Shown here piece by piece: positions 1 through 12,075 of a stretch of DNA of 64,000 nt. The stretch comes from Epiperipatus broadwayi (Eukaryota > Onychophora > Udeonychophora > Euonychophora > Peripatidae), in contig JAQFVV010012396.1 of NCBI GenBank assembly GCA_028023455.1, forward strand, positions 6,550,085 to 6,614,084, in the 5' to 3' direction. Below the pieces are notes generated by a model that had not been told where the DNA came from, did no database searches, and saw only the letters and a list, made by a program, of their open reading frames with translations. The first letter of the stretch is position 1. Each line of letters opens with the position of its first letter. A program made the translations under genes and the position numbers.

Positions 1-2529
1 ACATATCTTCTAAATAAAAGAAAAAAAACAATGAAAGATCTCTGAAATTTGCAACAAAAACAAAATTTTCTAAGTAATTTTTGAGCAAATATAAAATTAT
101 TTTTTAACCATTAATAATTAGGTTTGTTAAACATTACAAAGTACCAGTCTGAGGAAGACAGTAAGCAAACATGAGGGTGCTGATACAAGAGGGGTGCAGG
201 AGCAACAGAAATGGTGCAGAATTAAGAATTATTTTAATTTTTGTTGTTACGAATATTATTTAATGCTACTTAATTCATTATTGTTACAAAATAAGGAAAT
301 ATAAACATATTAAAATCATTACTTTTTGAAATATGATTTGTCAATTATTGCTTTTCTCTCAGGATATTTTCAGTTATATCTTCTTATGCTGGGTTTATAT
401 GATGCATATTTCAAATCACTTTACTATGTGATCTGAAAATGAAACAGTCCATTTTCCAATTAATATCCATGTCATTTATATATTGTGATGGTTATTTGGT
501 ATTTGTAAAATAATAATAAACATAAGTTCAAAATTTTTTATTGGTTTATTATAAAAATACTATCTTAAATTTACCATATCCAACAAAATTGAAAAAAAAA
601 AGTCCAAGATGTCTTGCCATATTTTTATAGCATTTAAAATTCTTGTATCAATTTTGGTTTAGTTTTAAAAACACACACAAGCAAAAAAATAAAAAGGACA
701 ATATGCTAATAAAATGCATAATATTATATATATGTGGATAGAATCAGTTAAAGCAAAATTAGTGTACACAATAATGATAAAGCTAAATAATGACAAACTT
801 TTAATGTAATAATTACATGTGTTGGTGTGAGTATGAATGTTTATGTTTCTCTGATATATTTGAATATAAAGAAATACCATTTTAAAATATTTAGGTTATT
901 TTAAATCTGAAATAAAATAAAAATCATTTATCTTAGTGTTTGTAATATAAATATTTGTTCTAACATTGCGATTTGTACATTTAATTTTAATAAAGTATAT
1001 TTTATTTAAATATGTTTTAAAATGTTATGTGTATACTTCTGAACTAAGATGTTGAAATGACAAATTTCACAAATCATCTGCAGTTATAGTTAAATACTGG
1101 TATTATATTACAAAAATGATTACCTAATCACCTGCATTGGGATATTTGTTTTACTAAACCAGTTTTAAAATTAATGGACTTATTCTTTGTAAAGAAAAAT
1201 TATAAAAAATAGCTAAAATTTAGAAAGGTCACTTCTCATGAAATACTATTTATCCCCTTAGCATCTTTAAAAAAGAAAAAAAGTGTTTACCATGTTAATG
1301 GATTGATTCAAAATATAAAATTTCATCATTTATTGTTCTATCTGGATTGATTCTTTTCACACTTCTATGGTTTTACAATTAAAATGCTTAAGATTTTCAA
1401 TTATTTTTTAAAGAAAAAACATTTTTAAAGATTCTGATAAAAATAATTGGAACTCTTAAATACTTTGTGAATTTTAGATTATAAAGGTGCTGTGTATTGA
1501 TATTAATAAATAACAAATATTTTAATAAGTTTATTTAATAGAATTTATTTAAATAAAAAATTCTTATGTACATTTATATATTATAAATGTTTACATGTGC
1601 ATGAAATTCATGGAAAATCCTCTATCCAATCCACCACATTCTTCTATACATGTTGAATCTTCCACCCAATGCTTAATAAAATTGCGCTCTTGTTCTTATT
1701 CTTTTGTTTTTTTGTAACACTCGTTCTCTTTTCTTTTAGTGGGAAATTGTGTATTAATATAGAACAAATAGAAAACATCAATTTATTTCCACAATATATA
1801 TCTATATATGTTTTTATTTATTATTTATTACATATAGACTATATAATATAATTGTTTAGATAAGCATATTATGTAAGTACCTATAGAAGCTAGGCAAGAT
1901 AATGTCACATCTTTAAAGGATTATACTATAATAAGGTAAATGTTTTGTATTTTAAGAAGTAATTAAGACTTATATCAGCATGATTCTTAGGTAAGAGATT
2001 GATTAGATTAGTGTATCTAGGGATCAGAAAAAAAATTTACTTTGTTACATATAATTATTAATACTTGTTTTCTTTATCCTTGGCTTAATAACCTTCTTCA
2101 ATGACTCGTTTTGTCCCACAGCATGTAGAGGAACACTTATACCACAATTAACATTGCTAGAAATTATTTATCTCTTGAGTATTGAGAACAATTTATTATT
2201 ATATTTTATTTCATATATCTATTTATATATCTAAATTACCTGATTTTCATTTTTTATTATCTAAATCAATAAATAAATATGGTCACATGATATTATTAGA
2301 ATGAGTTTATTTTAAAGGTATATTGTTGTAGTAGTAACATTATTTATATTTATTGCTAATACTCACACACTGTTTAAATATTAATGTTTAGTTAATTAAG
2401 ATATGCTTTAAATACAATAAAATGCCTTTATTTAACCATATTGATAATAAAGACTTTTTAAGTTAAAGATTAAAATTTTAAGAGTCTTATTTATTTTACT
2501 TAAATATTTTAAACCCTGAGATAACTTTC
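1..2529. other. AT-rich DNA without a recognised gene
   Basis: Only short chance reading frames and homopolymer or (TA)n runs are visible. I see no splice-bounded coding block and no transposon motif. The last bases border the fold-back element that starts at 2543. Confidence 0.6.
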
Positions 2530-2542
2530 GATTTAATATATG

Positions 2543-3354
2543 AAAATAGGCAAAACTCTCTATACGTATTGCCACACGTGCAAGCCAGAGTAATCAATAG
2601 ATGACAGAAGGCTTGTGCATAAAATCCCCATCTAGTGCCTACTCATCCAATATCCCTAGACTAGTTTCTGGCTTGTGGCCTTCATCAGTGAGGACCCTTG
2701 GATCTGAGAGCACTGCACCTAGATCTTAGGATCTAATGCAACCCCTCCAGCAGCCACTTTTTATCTCTACTTAACTACAAAACTATGAGACTTAAATTGA
2801 AAACCACATATTTTCAATCCAAGCTCATCAGCTTATATAGTCATATAGGTCTGAACTCAGTTCAGTACCTATACATTTTGGTGTCTTTGGTTCTTTAATA
2901 ACCATAGCCACGACTATCCTATTGGGCAGGATTGGTTTAAAGCCAATAAACATCACATGATCACCATTTCTTATGTTTGCTCTTAACTGTTATTAAAACA
3001 GACCTATATGACTATATAAGCTGATTAGCTTGGATTGAAAATATTATGGTGTTTTCAATTTAAGACTCATAGTTTTGTAGTTAAGTAGAGATAAAAGGTG
3101 GTTGCTGGAGGGTTACATTAGATCCTAAGATCTAGGTGCAGTGCTCTCAGATCCAAGATTCCTCACCGACGAAGGCCAGAAGGCAGAAACTATATTGGAT
3201 GAGTAGGCACTAGATGGGAATTTTATGCACAAGCCTTCTGCCATCCATTGATTACTCTGGATTGACCTAAATGGCAATACGTATAGAGAGTTTTGCCTGT
3301 TTTAATAACAGTTAAGAGCCAGCATCAGAAATGGTGATCATGTGATGTTTATTG
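2543..3354. mobile_element. Complete fold-back element of family B with 13-bp TSD
   Basis: The exact 13-mer GATTTAATATATG lies at 2530-2542 and again at 3355-3367, so the 812 bp between them are one insertion. Two arms of about 300 bp (about 2546-2852 and 3000-3303) are reverse complements. The ~150-bp spacer contains a block, with the word AATAAACATCACATGATCACC, that recurs inverted at the right end. The left arm carries a hammerhead-like motif on the minus strand (2645-2703). In the right arm the same motif is damaged: the core reads CCGACGA and the cleavage-site side is deleted. The element encodes no protein. Related sequence occurs at 22.05, 27.53 and 47.96-48.6 kb and, more diverged, at 36.1-36.9 kb. 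A PLE-mobilised non-autonomous element is my preferred reading; a foldback DNA transposon is the alternative. Confidence 0.85.
2645..2703 (-). ncRNA. Hammerhead-like ribozyme motif, family B
   Basis: Read on the minus strand, the core CTGATGA (2682-2688) is followed by a stem II with GGC/GCC pairs and a CACAA loop. Then come GAAAC (2664-2668), a two-base loop TA, and GTC (2659-2661), the usual cleavage triplet. Stem I can form between TCCAA-containing sequence upstream and ATTGGAT downstream, with an internal loop, as in type I hammerheads. The A-A apposition at the base of stem II is not ideal, and the tiny stem III would need a dimeric fold. No activity is claimed. Confidence 0.5.
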
Positions 3355-3367
3355 GATTTAATATATG

Positions 3368-4190
3368 GCTGACCAAACATATAAGTATTATTAGACTTAT
3401 TTATTCTTTATTACAAATAATATATTTATATTTAAATTTCATAGTCTTGAAATATTATTATTTATTAATTCACATATATAGTGTTTTCTTATATAAATAA
3501 TTGTTCTGTTTACAATAAAGTGTCTCATTATAGTGATTATCCACATAATATAAGTTAAGCAAATTTTGACAGCTAAATTTCTGTAGATTATGCTCATCAT
3601 TTTGTCAGTTACAATATACCTCAATGCACTACAATATAGAAGTACCCGATAACATTATTAAAATATGAGTTGTAACACAAACATTCACATTTATGTAAAA
3701 ATAAGTTCAGTAGTTGAGACAATATGGTTCTATATAGTGTTGGTTTCTTTCACAAAATTTATTACTGATTTGTTAATAATAAAAATATTATGAAAAGTAT
3801 TTATAATTAAGATTAGGACTAGGTGGGAAAGTTAGAAACTAAAAAGTAAAATGGTTATTTTTTGCGTGCTCCAACCTCTAATCTCTACAATGTATGATTT
3901 CTTTCTTAAAGTTAAAGAAGTACTAAATTGATAGAGCATGTACTTATGAGAATAAAAATGTTAGCCTAAAGAACTATTAATAACATAGCTGAGTATTAAA
4001 TACAATTCAATACCACAGATATGTGTGTATAGATATATTATTTAAAATTAAATATCATTTGCCACACAAATTTACATCAATCAGTGATTCTATTACAATA
4101 AATAATGTTATATAAAAAATTAAGGACAGAACTTTAAATATAATATTTTAACAAATAATTAATTTACACTTATTCCTTACATATAATAAT
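3368..4190. other. AT-rich DNA without a recognised gene
   Basis: No coding block or repeat is recognised here. The left end of the hAT element that follows should lie in this stretch, but I could not find a convincing CAG-starting terminal inverted repeat. Confidence 0.5.
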
Positions 4191-6728
4191 ATGGAGGGGA
4201 AGAAAAAATTGTCCAGTTTTCAAAATAGAAAAAAAAGACTGCATAAGAAAATATATTACAAAACCAATCCAGAGCACTTTATGACTTTATAAAAAAATCT
4301 AAACCTTCAAATGAAGAGGATCCATGCAATGAACATGGACAAGGTTCATTTGTTGCTGAAGATGAGATTATGGAAAAGGAAAAATCAACTCAAGTTTTTA
4401 ATATACAACAGCCTAATGAAAATTCTAATGAAGAACAGCCAAATGAAGATTTCAATGAAGAACAACAAAACTTTTCAATTGATAAACTGGAAGAACCAAC
4501 AAACTGGCCTAAAATTACTGATAAATTTTGACTTACTTTGGTTGAATGTGAACCTATCCAAAAGAAGGACATATCTTATCCCCAGAATTCTGAAGGAAGA
4601 AAGTATAGTAAGGTGTATTATATATATATATATATATTAAAAGGAAAATAGAGAATTAGTACATAGGTCATGGCTAATTTATTCACATTCAAAATATAGT
4701 GTTTTCTGCTTTTCTTGTAAATTATTTTCTCCAATGAATCGTAAAGACTCTGCATCAAATTTTGTATTGCATGGTTATAATCAATGGAGAAATATATCTC
4801 ATATCCTTCATATACATGAAAAAAGTCTTGTTCACACAACATGTATAAAAATGTGGTATGATTTAATTAAAAACCTGAATGACAGACAATAAGACCATTG
4901 ATACAGAAAATCAAAAACTTGTGGAATTGGAGAAAAAATAAATATATGTGTAAGAATAACTGAAGTAATAAAATATCTTCTTTCACAATGTTTATTTCTA
5001 TATAGCACTTCAGATAAACTATATGAAAAACATAATGGTAATTTTTTGAAATTAATTGAATTGTTTGCTATTTTGATTCAGTTTAGGAGACTCATATAAG
5101 TAGAACATTAAAATCCAAATATAAAAGCAATTACTTGAGCAAAGACATACAAAATGAAATTATTCAATTTCTGAGTAATTCTATCACAGAAATATTTTTG
5201 TCATCTATTAGATTAGCTGAGTATTTTTTTATTATATTTGATTGTATTCCAGATAAAAGCCACACTGAATAAATGACAGTTATCATTAGATATGTTTCTT
5301 GCAATGAAAAAGTATTTTTTGAGGAGCATTTTTGGTGATTTATGGTAATTGAGAATTCCACAGATGAAAATTTATATGATGTAATAATTAATAAGCTGTA
5401 AAATTGGAATTTAGATATACAAAATATAAGAGGCCAAGGATGTGTGACAATGGGGCTAATGTGAAAGGAAAGAAAACTGGCCTGCAACAAATTAATTTTA
5501 AATCAAATTCCCTGTGTTTTTTTCTTACCATGTACAGCTCATAGTTTAAATTTAATAGTTAATGATGCTGCAAAAGTAAATTCAGAAACTGTAAGTTTTC
5601 TTGGGACCATATGAGCAATTTATAATTTTTTCATGCTATCTAATAAGCATTATGCTATCTTAAAAAAAACCCACATTATTTCATTAATATTTAAAATTAC
5701 TTTCAGATACTAGATGGAAAGCCATGTAAATGCTCTTCAAACACTGAGATATCAAAGAGAAAAAATATATAATGCTTTGTTTGAAATATTCTCTAATGAC
5801 AATATTGATCAAGAAAGTAAACACGAAGATCGGATATTATGTACAAAATTGAAAGATTATCAGTTTCTATGTTCTCTTGTTTTATGGTATGGTGTATTAT
5901 ATTTTATAAATCCTGTTAGTCAAATGTTTCAAAATTCTCAAACAAATATTCCACATGCTTTAATAGACATTAAAAATCTAAAACATTTTTTTAGTAATTA
6001 CCTACAGATGTTTGTTACAATTCCTTACTTTAAACAACTAAAAATCTATGTGAAGATTTAGAAGGAGAGTCACATTTCAAAAGTAATAATGTAGTGAGAA
6101 ACAGGAAAAAAAGTAAAATTTATTATTATGATCGAGATGAAGGACTCCAAATACCTGAAGATAAATTCAGAGTAAACTTCTTTTTCATAATATTGGATAG
6201 GACAATTGCATCTCTTGATGAGAGATTTATGCAAATGTAAACCAACAACAAGAAGTTCGAAATTTTGTCAACTATAAATAAACTCAGTGAAACAGATTTA
6301 GAAAAACTTAAAAATGTTTTAATCTACAAATTCATTTGAGTGACAATGATAATAATAAAGACATAAATGGAGCAGAATTGTATGAAGAATTATGTCTATT
6401 TACAAATTTATTTAAAAGTGAATTATTTCATTTCAAAGATCCACTTGATGTTCTAAGTTACATTCATGAACATGATTTGACCATTTCATTCCCAAATTTG
6501 AGCATATCAACAAGAATTTTATTAACTTTTCCTATAATTGTAGTTAGTGGAGAGAGATTATTTTCAAAGTTAAAAATCATAAAAAATTATTTAACTGTGA
6601 TAATGTCACAAGATCGATTGGTAAACTTGTTAATGATAACAACAGAGATTGGCATAAGCAATACTTTACATGCTAATGATATTCTGTCTAAATTCAGTCG
6701 CATAAAAGTTCGGAAAGTAAATTTATAA
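4191..6728 (+). pseudogene. hAT transposase pseudogene, ZMYM1/5-like
   Basis: A cut-and-paste DNA transposase of the hAT superfamily, in the lineage whose proteins are often annotated as zinc finger MYM-type protein 1- or 5-like. Pieces in different frames line up in family order. There is a lysine-rich start (MEGKKKLSSF, from 4191), an acidic linker with NWPKITDKF, then EGRKYSK near 4600. The catalytic-core piece has FDCIPDKSHTE and RGQGCDNGANVKGKKTG (5200-5480), followed by SDTRW near 5710, NALQTLRYQREKIYNALFEI, and the C-terminal dimerisation block with SGERLFSKLKIIKNYL (6540-6600). Many frameshifts and stops break it, including stops just after TDKF and after VKI at 6061. The MYM zinc fingers cannot be traced; a (TA)n run sits where they would start. 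It is a dead copy. Confidence 0.88.
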
Positions 6729-6774
6729 TTATATACACTATCTTTAATAAAACATTAAAATGTAGATAAAATCA

Positions 6775-6862
6775 CTTAGAATTTCTTTCTTTCTTTTTTG
6801 AGGAGGGAGAGCGCCAATTACTGTTTTGCAGAAGGGCATTGATGACCCTTCCGGCGGCCCTA
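6775..6862 (+). repeat. hAT element 3' terminal region
   Basis: Downstream of the transposase remnant the DNA turns GC-rich and reads through GGGAGAGCGCCAATTACTG to CCTTCCGGCGGCCCTA. This looks like the 3' terminus of ZMYM-type hAT elements, whose terminal inverted repeats begin CAGGGC and end GCCCTG. The last base appears mutated. The TSD was not found because the left end is missing. Confidence 0.6.
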
Positions 6863-7269
6863 TAAAGTACATTCTTTTTAAAAAATAAAAATAATAAAAA
6901 CTACTTGAGAAAAACTAAGAATAAAATAAAATTTGATGCATTTCAGCCAAGTTAAAAATAAAAACTAAAATATTCAAATTATTAAAAAGAAATGCTTTTG
7001 TTTTATTTTCATTTTTTTTATTTATTATTAATCATTCTCAAGTTTTGAACACTAGCCAACTTCTTCTGTAGTTGCAGCAGTCTCCATAATAGCAACTATA
7101 TATACTTTACTTTTATTGTGCTAAAATTTTTTTTAACTACATTTGTGGAAAGTTTGAATTCAATTAGCAACATGGAATAGACAAGTACATTGTTTATAGA
7201 TTACAAATAATACATTATTCACATACATAGTATTAACATAAAAATAATAATAGTAAAAGAAAACCAAAT

Positions 7270-8260
7270 ATATATATATATATAATGGTGTTGGGAAAGT
7301 AACCAGATTCCATGTAGTATTAACAATGTTTGGAGGGGTAAGTGCCTGATCTCTGTTTTTAATTTTTGAGATTTTATTGAAAAACAGTGATTGTAATTTC
7401 TTAGATGTAAGGTTGAAGCAAAGATGGCATCTTATAAACCAAAGGGTATACATAAGGAAAATGGTGATTCTAATTAAAGGAAAAAGCCTCTTTTTATACT
7501 ATTAATAAGAGTAACACTAGAAGAAATATGAGATTTAGTAATTGACTCAATGATGTTTCTATATATATAAGAAGAGCAGGATACTGGATTAGAAAATGGT
7601 GTATTGTTGCTGCAGATTGATGACAAAGGCAGCGATCAATGTTAGTAAAGGACCTTCTCTATGATAAGAAATGATTAGTAGGGAGAGCCTCCAAATTGAT
7701 TTTAATAAAGAAACCAAAATATTTTGGCCCTAAGTACTATAATTTGAATTTTTTGATTATTTGTTTATTAGTGACTTTAAGAATAGATGGAGGATGGAGT
7801 TGGCTAGTCCTATGTAACATGTTGTCAGCCTCCCAAATGATTATTTTCATGGAGAAAGTCTGAACATCAATGTGTCAATACATGAAGCTATGTGTTTGAT
7901 TAAGGAATGAAAAAAAAACTTTACAGGGTGGAGGCATATCAGTAGGAGTGACTAGAGTAAATTTCATAGTGTTTGGATAAACTGAAACAAATTTAGTAAT
8001 AGTATTAAATGATCTCTGTAAACAAAAAGTGTGTATTGAATGGAGGGAATCTTTGGCATGCTTTTGTAAGGTTCTAATACTGATTGCTACCATTCTTTTG
8101 TTACAAAATAATTTTCAGAAAATTGAGTTGATCTTCTTCTTGAAAGCATTGGTATAGTTGACAATTGGTATGTAGTAAGTCATCTTTGGAAAAATCGTAA
8201 TGTTAATAAGTGATACCTTTGCATGGAGTGAAAAGTACACTTTAGAAAGGGATTTAATTG
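7270..8260 (-). pseudogene. LINE 3' fragment with C-terminal zinc knuckle (decayed)
   Basis: The minus strand carries broken pieces resembling the C-terminal end of a non-LTR retrotransposon polyprotein. The clearest is a CCHC-type knuckle near 7560-7640, reading NIDRCLCHQSAATIHHFLIQYPAL, in which the last cysteine appears changed to tyrosine. Upstream (7875-8093) is an open stretch containing FVSVYPNTMKFTLVTPTDMP. Downstream, the reading continues in pieces to a (TA)n tract at about 7265-7284, which in this orientation would be the element's simple-repeat tail. No RT catalytic motif is present, so the copy is strongly 5'-truncated. Confidence 0.5.
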
Positions 8261-9285
8261 TATTTTAATGTAAGAATAAATTCCTGAATGGATGTTCTCA
8301 TAGTTTAGTGGCCATAGTTATATACTAACTTCTAATATTTTTGATATTTATATATCAGAAAGTACTATCATTGATATAACCAAAAACCAGCTTGGAGATC
8401 TGGACAACACTATCATCTGGATTTTATTTACTTTTTAAAGATATTTCTTTTTTAAAAAAAACAACAACAGAAAAACAAATATATAAAATTCTATATTATG
8501 CTGCTAAGAGCAATTTTTTTTCATTCTATTTTAAACTTAAGAAATTAATGTATTCTACATAGTAATGCTATTCAATCCAAATTCAATGCTCTCCTGTCCA
8601 TATTTCAATTAACTATAGTTTATGGCTTTTATCATTGATAAGCTTCATCTAAAATTCTTGAACCAACTTTTATATATATATATATGCAGAGGCAATGTAT
8701 GTCTGACAAGTTGGAAATTAAAAAATCAATCAAAATTTAAAAAAAAAATGCTTTTAATTTAAAAAAAAAAACTATTCCGGTAAATTAAATAGTTTTTATT
8801 AAAATCAGATGCATGAAAACAATATATATTTACGTACACGCAGAAAATCCAATATAAAATTCAAAAAAATAAGAAAACTTTGATTTTAATATTGATCTGT
8901 TATATTTCTAGCATTTCGTCATTTATTATTCATATGAAATAACGATTTGTATAATTTCAATAAGTCAACTAAATAAAATAAAAAATTACAAGCATATTAA
9001 ATTTAACAGAAAAACAAATTTTCTAATTCTTCCATTAGCTAAAATTTCGATAGTCATTAAAAATGCATTAAGTTACAAGAAAACAATAAGTTATCATTTC
9101 AATACTAGAACTGAGATTAATAATTGTAATTAAAGTGATAGATTCTAGAGCTTAGGGTACATGAATCAGGTTCATCTTCGATTCTTTTAATGCTTGAACT
9201 TGATGCGACTTTTCAAGTAGTAAACCATTTATTTATTTATAGTAATAATTCATTTTATATCATTCTACTCAAGAATCACCTATGC
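8261..9285. other. AT-rich DNA without a recognised gene
   Basis: Only A/T homopolymer runs and short (TA)n tracts are seen between the two LINE remnants. Confidence 0.55.
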
Positions 9286-9762
9286 AAGCATGAATATTCA
9301 ATGGACACCAGATGGCACTGCCAAACAAATTGTAATAGAAATGGTTAGTAATGTGATGGAGGATAGAAATAAAGGTAGAAATAATAGTGAAAGATGTGGA
9401 TGGAGAGTGAAATGATAAGAATAAGTTGGAAGAGTATAAAATAAAAGTTGAAGAAACCATGGAGCAGTTGGTTGGGGATGATTATAAGGACTGGTGTGGT
9501 GAAGTAGAAAAAGTGGCAAATAGGGTTTTAGTCGAGAATGTGAAGAAGAATAAAAGTAATAAAAAAATGAGAGTTAGTAAAAGTGTAAAAGAGAGGAAAA
9601 AAGCATGCAGAGAATATAAGTGTGCTATTAAGAATAAAGAAAGTGAAAATGATATTAATGCTAAATGGGGAAAGTACTTAGAAAAGAAGAAGCTAGCTAA
9701 AATGGATAATTATAGAGAGAGGATGAAGTTAAATAATAAATTGTTGGAGGATATTAATAAAA

Positions 9763-11175
9763 GTGGAAGAGATGAGAGTAAAAAAATTTTGGAATTACAT
9801 TAAAAGGAGAAATGTAGGGGAAAGAGAGATAGTATTAATAGATGATGAGGGAATAGAATGTAGCTCTAGAGGCGAGCTAGAGAAAATCTTAAATAGATAT
9901 GTAATGGATATAGAAAAGATGTTAGATGTGAAGGAATTAGTGATAGAAAACATGAAAGCAGTTAGTAGTGGGAATATTAGGTTCACAAAAAATGAATTGA
10001 ATGAGGCAGGAAAGAGATTGAAAAGTGGAAAGGCGAGAGGTTTAGATGGATGGGCAGCAGAGATGGTAATGAATTTAGGGCATAGAGCAAAAGCAAAGTT
10101 ATTATCATGTTTTAATAAGATGGCACAGAAGATAGTTTTTCCGGGTAGTTGGAGTAATACAAGAATAAGATTATTATTTAAAGGAAAGGGTAAGGATCAT
10201 AGAAAGTTAAATAATTATAGACCGATAGCGGTAACATCAGTTTTATATAAAGTTTTCGCATATATGGTAGCTGGAAGAGTTGTAAAATGGATGGAAGAGA
10301 ATAATGTAGTGGAGGAAATGCAAGGAGGTTTTAGGTCAGGTAGGCGTATAGGAGATAGTTTGTTTGTAGTTACACAACTTATGGAGATGAGTAGGAATTC
10401 AGGTAGATCGTTATATATGAGTTTTATAGATATAGAGAAAGCATATGATAGAGTAAATAGAAATAGATTATGGGTAAGATTAGCCAATTTGGGAATGGAT
10501 GAAGCTTTAGTAAATATTATTAAGAAATTATATGAAAATAATTATTATACTTACCAATTAGGGGATATAGAATCAGTTAAAGTTAAAAATGGAGTGGGAT
10601 TAAGGCAAGGATGCCCTATGTCACCGATTTTGTTTTTGTTGTTTTTGAGTGAAATGGAAAAAGCAATAGAAAGACTAGGAAGAGGGGTAGAGATACCATT
10701 AATAGGTGGCAAAGGAGTATATACTTTGTCAGGTCTTTTTTTTGCAGATGATATCTTTTTATGTGCAGAAAGAAGAGAAGATATGAATATTATGTTGAGG
10801 ACATGTGCAAGGGTGGGTAAAGAGATGGGGATTAAATTTAGTGAAGAAAAATCAAATATAATGATGGTTAATACTGGGGAAAGAGAGGATGTAGTTTTTT
10901 TATTGGGGGATATAATGTTAAGTGTGGTGGATAGATATAGGTATTTGGGAATCATCTTATGTAATCAGAAAAATTGCTTGGTTGAATGGGAGAAAAAATT
11001 GGTAAATGAAGCAAAGAAAAGAAAAGGTTTGGTAAAGAAACTAACAGTATTTTCATATAATAAATATCATGTAGCTAGAATTGTATGGAAGGGAGTTGCA
11101 GTAGCAGGGTTAACATATGGTAATGATGCATTATGTGTTAATAAAAAGATTTTAGATTATTTAGAGAAAGTATAA
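9763..11175 (+). pseudogene. LINE reverse transcriptase ORF (nearly intact)
   Basis: A 470-residue open frame covering the RT palm and fingers of a non-LTR retrotransposon. Landmarks in order: GLDGWAAEM (~residue 93), the FKGKGKDHRKLNNYRPIAV block (~140), GGFRSGR (~188), motif A with FIDIEKAYDRVN (~222), motif B VGLRQGCPMSPILF (~280), catalytic motif C as FADDIFLC (~327), and a YRYLGI thumb motif (~392). The upstream frame 9426-9803, lysine-rich with coiled-coil character, belongs to the same protein and overlaps it in another frame, which implies a frameshift near 9770. The frame ends at a TAA that interrupts an otherwise continuing protein. All catalytic aspartates seen in this family (A and C boxes) are present. 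Confidence 0.85.
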
Positions 11176-11883
11176 AGGGAGGTAGGAAGACATGCATTAG
11201 ATGCAGAGATGTGGACAGCAAAGGAGGCAATTCAAGGAGAAATGGGATGGTCAAGTTTCTATATGAGAGATGCAAAAAGTAAAATGAAAATGTTTGGTAG
11301 GCTGCAGTTTATGGATAGTAAAAGAATAGCCAAAATAGTGTTTAATTGGGTTATGAGTAAAGGGCAGGTAACAAGATGGGTGAGAAAGGCAATGCGGTAT
11401 GCAAAAGATTTGGATAAAGAATTTATATCGGTATACTTGTATAAAAGGTGGGATGATTGTGTTAGGAGGATTGTTGAGTGTTATAGTGGTAAGGAATGGG
11501 ATAAAAGAATAGAAGCATTAATAAAAAATAGGAAGTTGGAGAGATGGAGAAGTAGTATGGAGGGTAAGAAGAGTTTAAATATATATAGAAGTAAACGGAA
11601 TATTGGAAGCAAGTTAATTTATGATAATAGTAAGGAAAGTAGTTTATTGTTTAAGGCTCGAATGGGATCTTTAGCAACAAGAGAATATACATGTAAATGG
11701 AAAACTATGGGTGATTTAGCGTGCAAATTGTGTAAGGAAGGTATAGAAAATATTAGGCATCTGTTGATTGAATGTAAATGTTTGAAAGCAGAAAGGGTAC
11801 AGATAATGAAGTTATGGGAGAATAGGTATGAACAAAGTGACAATACAGAAAGTGAGTTAGTAGTTTTTATGCTGGGTTTGTGA
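11176..11883 (+). pseudogene. LINE C-terminal domain with zinc knuckle
   Basis: Continuation of the RT protein after the stop near 11173, in the same frame (REVGRHALDAEMWTAKEAIQGEMGW...). A C-x2-C-x8-H-x4-C knuckle (CKLCKEGIENIRHLLIEC) sits about 50 residues before the end. Such C-terminal knuckles are common in LINE polyproteins and probably bind nucleic acid. The frame stops at 11881; protein-like sequence may go on to about 11990. Confidence 0.8.
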
Positions 11884-12075
11884 AAAGGGGGATTTAGATT
11901 TAAAGGCCATAGAGTTGACAAAGATTATGTTGTGGAAATGGGATGGGGCAGAATATGGGAAGACTTAGAGTGGGTAATGGAAAATAAAGTGGGTAACAGG
12001 TTTATCTGGGCATAGTTGCTGAGATATTCTTGACTTTGTTTAAGGAGAAGCCAAATACATCACATCACATCACTA

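Larger units (their letters stand above)
9290..12075 (+). mobile_element. 5'-truncated LINE (non-LTR retrotransposon)
   Basis: A purine-rich block on the plus strand that stands out from its AT-rich surroundings. Coding starts near 9290 (MNIQWTPDGTAKQIV), in what should be the linker between endonuclease and RT, so the endonuclease is missing. RT and C-terminal domains follow, then a short 3' UTR. The element appears to end in a pentanucleotide tail, ACATC repeated, at about 12057-12074. It has few disabling changes: a frameshift near 9410, one near 9765-9800, a stop at about 11173 and another at 11881. It is therefore the youngest element in the window apart from local duplications. I could not assign the LINE clade. 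Confidence 0.88.

Noticed and set aside
5164-5490. Minus-strand open frame
   Set aside because: Antisense shadow of the hAT transposase core.
10551-10955. Long minus-strand open frame inside the LINE
   Set aside because: Antisense shadow of the RT domain, created by its purine-rich codons; the same holds for 9298-9519, 9795-9986, 10215-10487 and 11619-11921.
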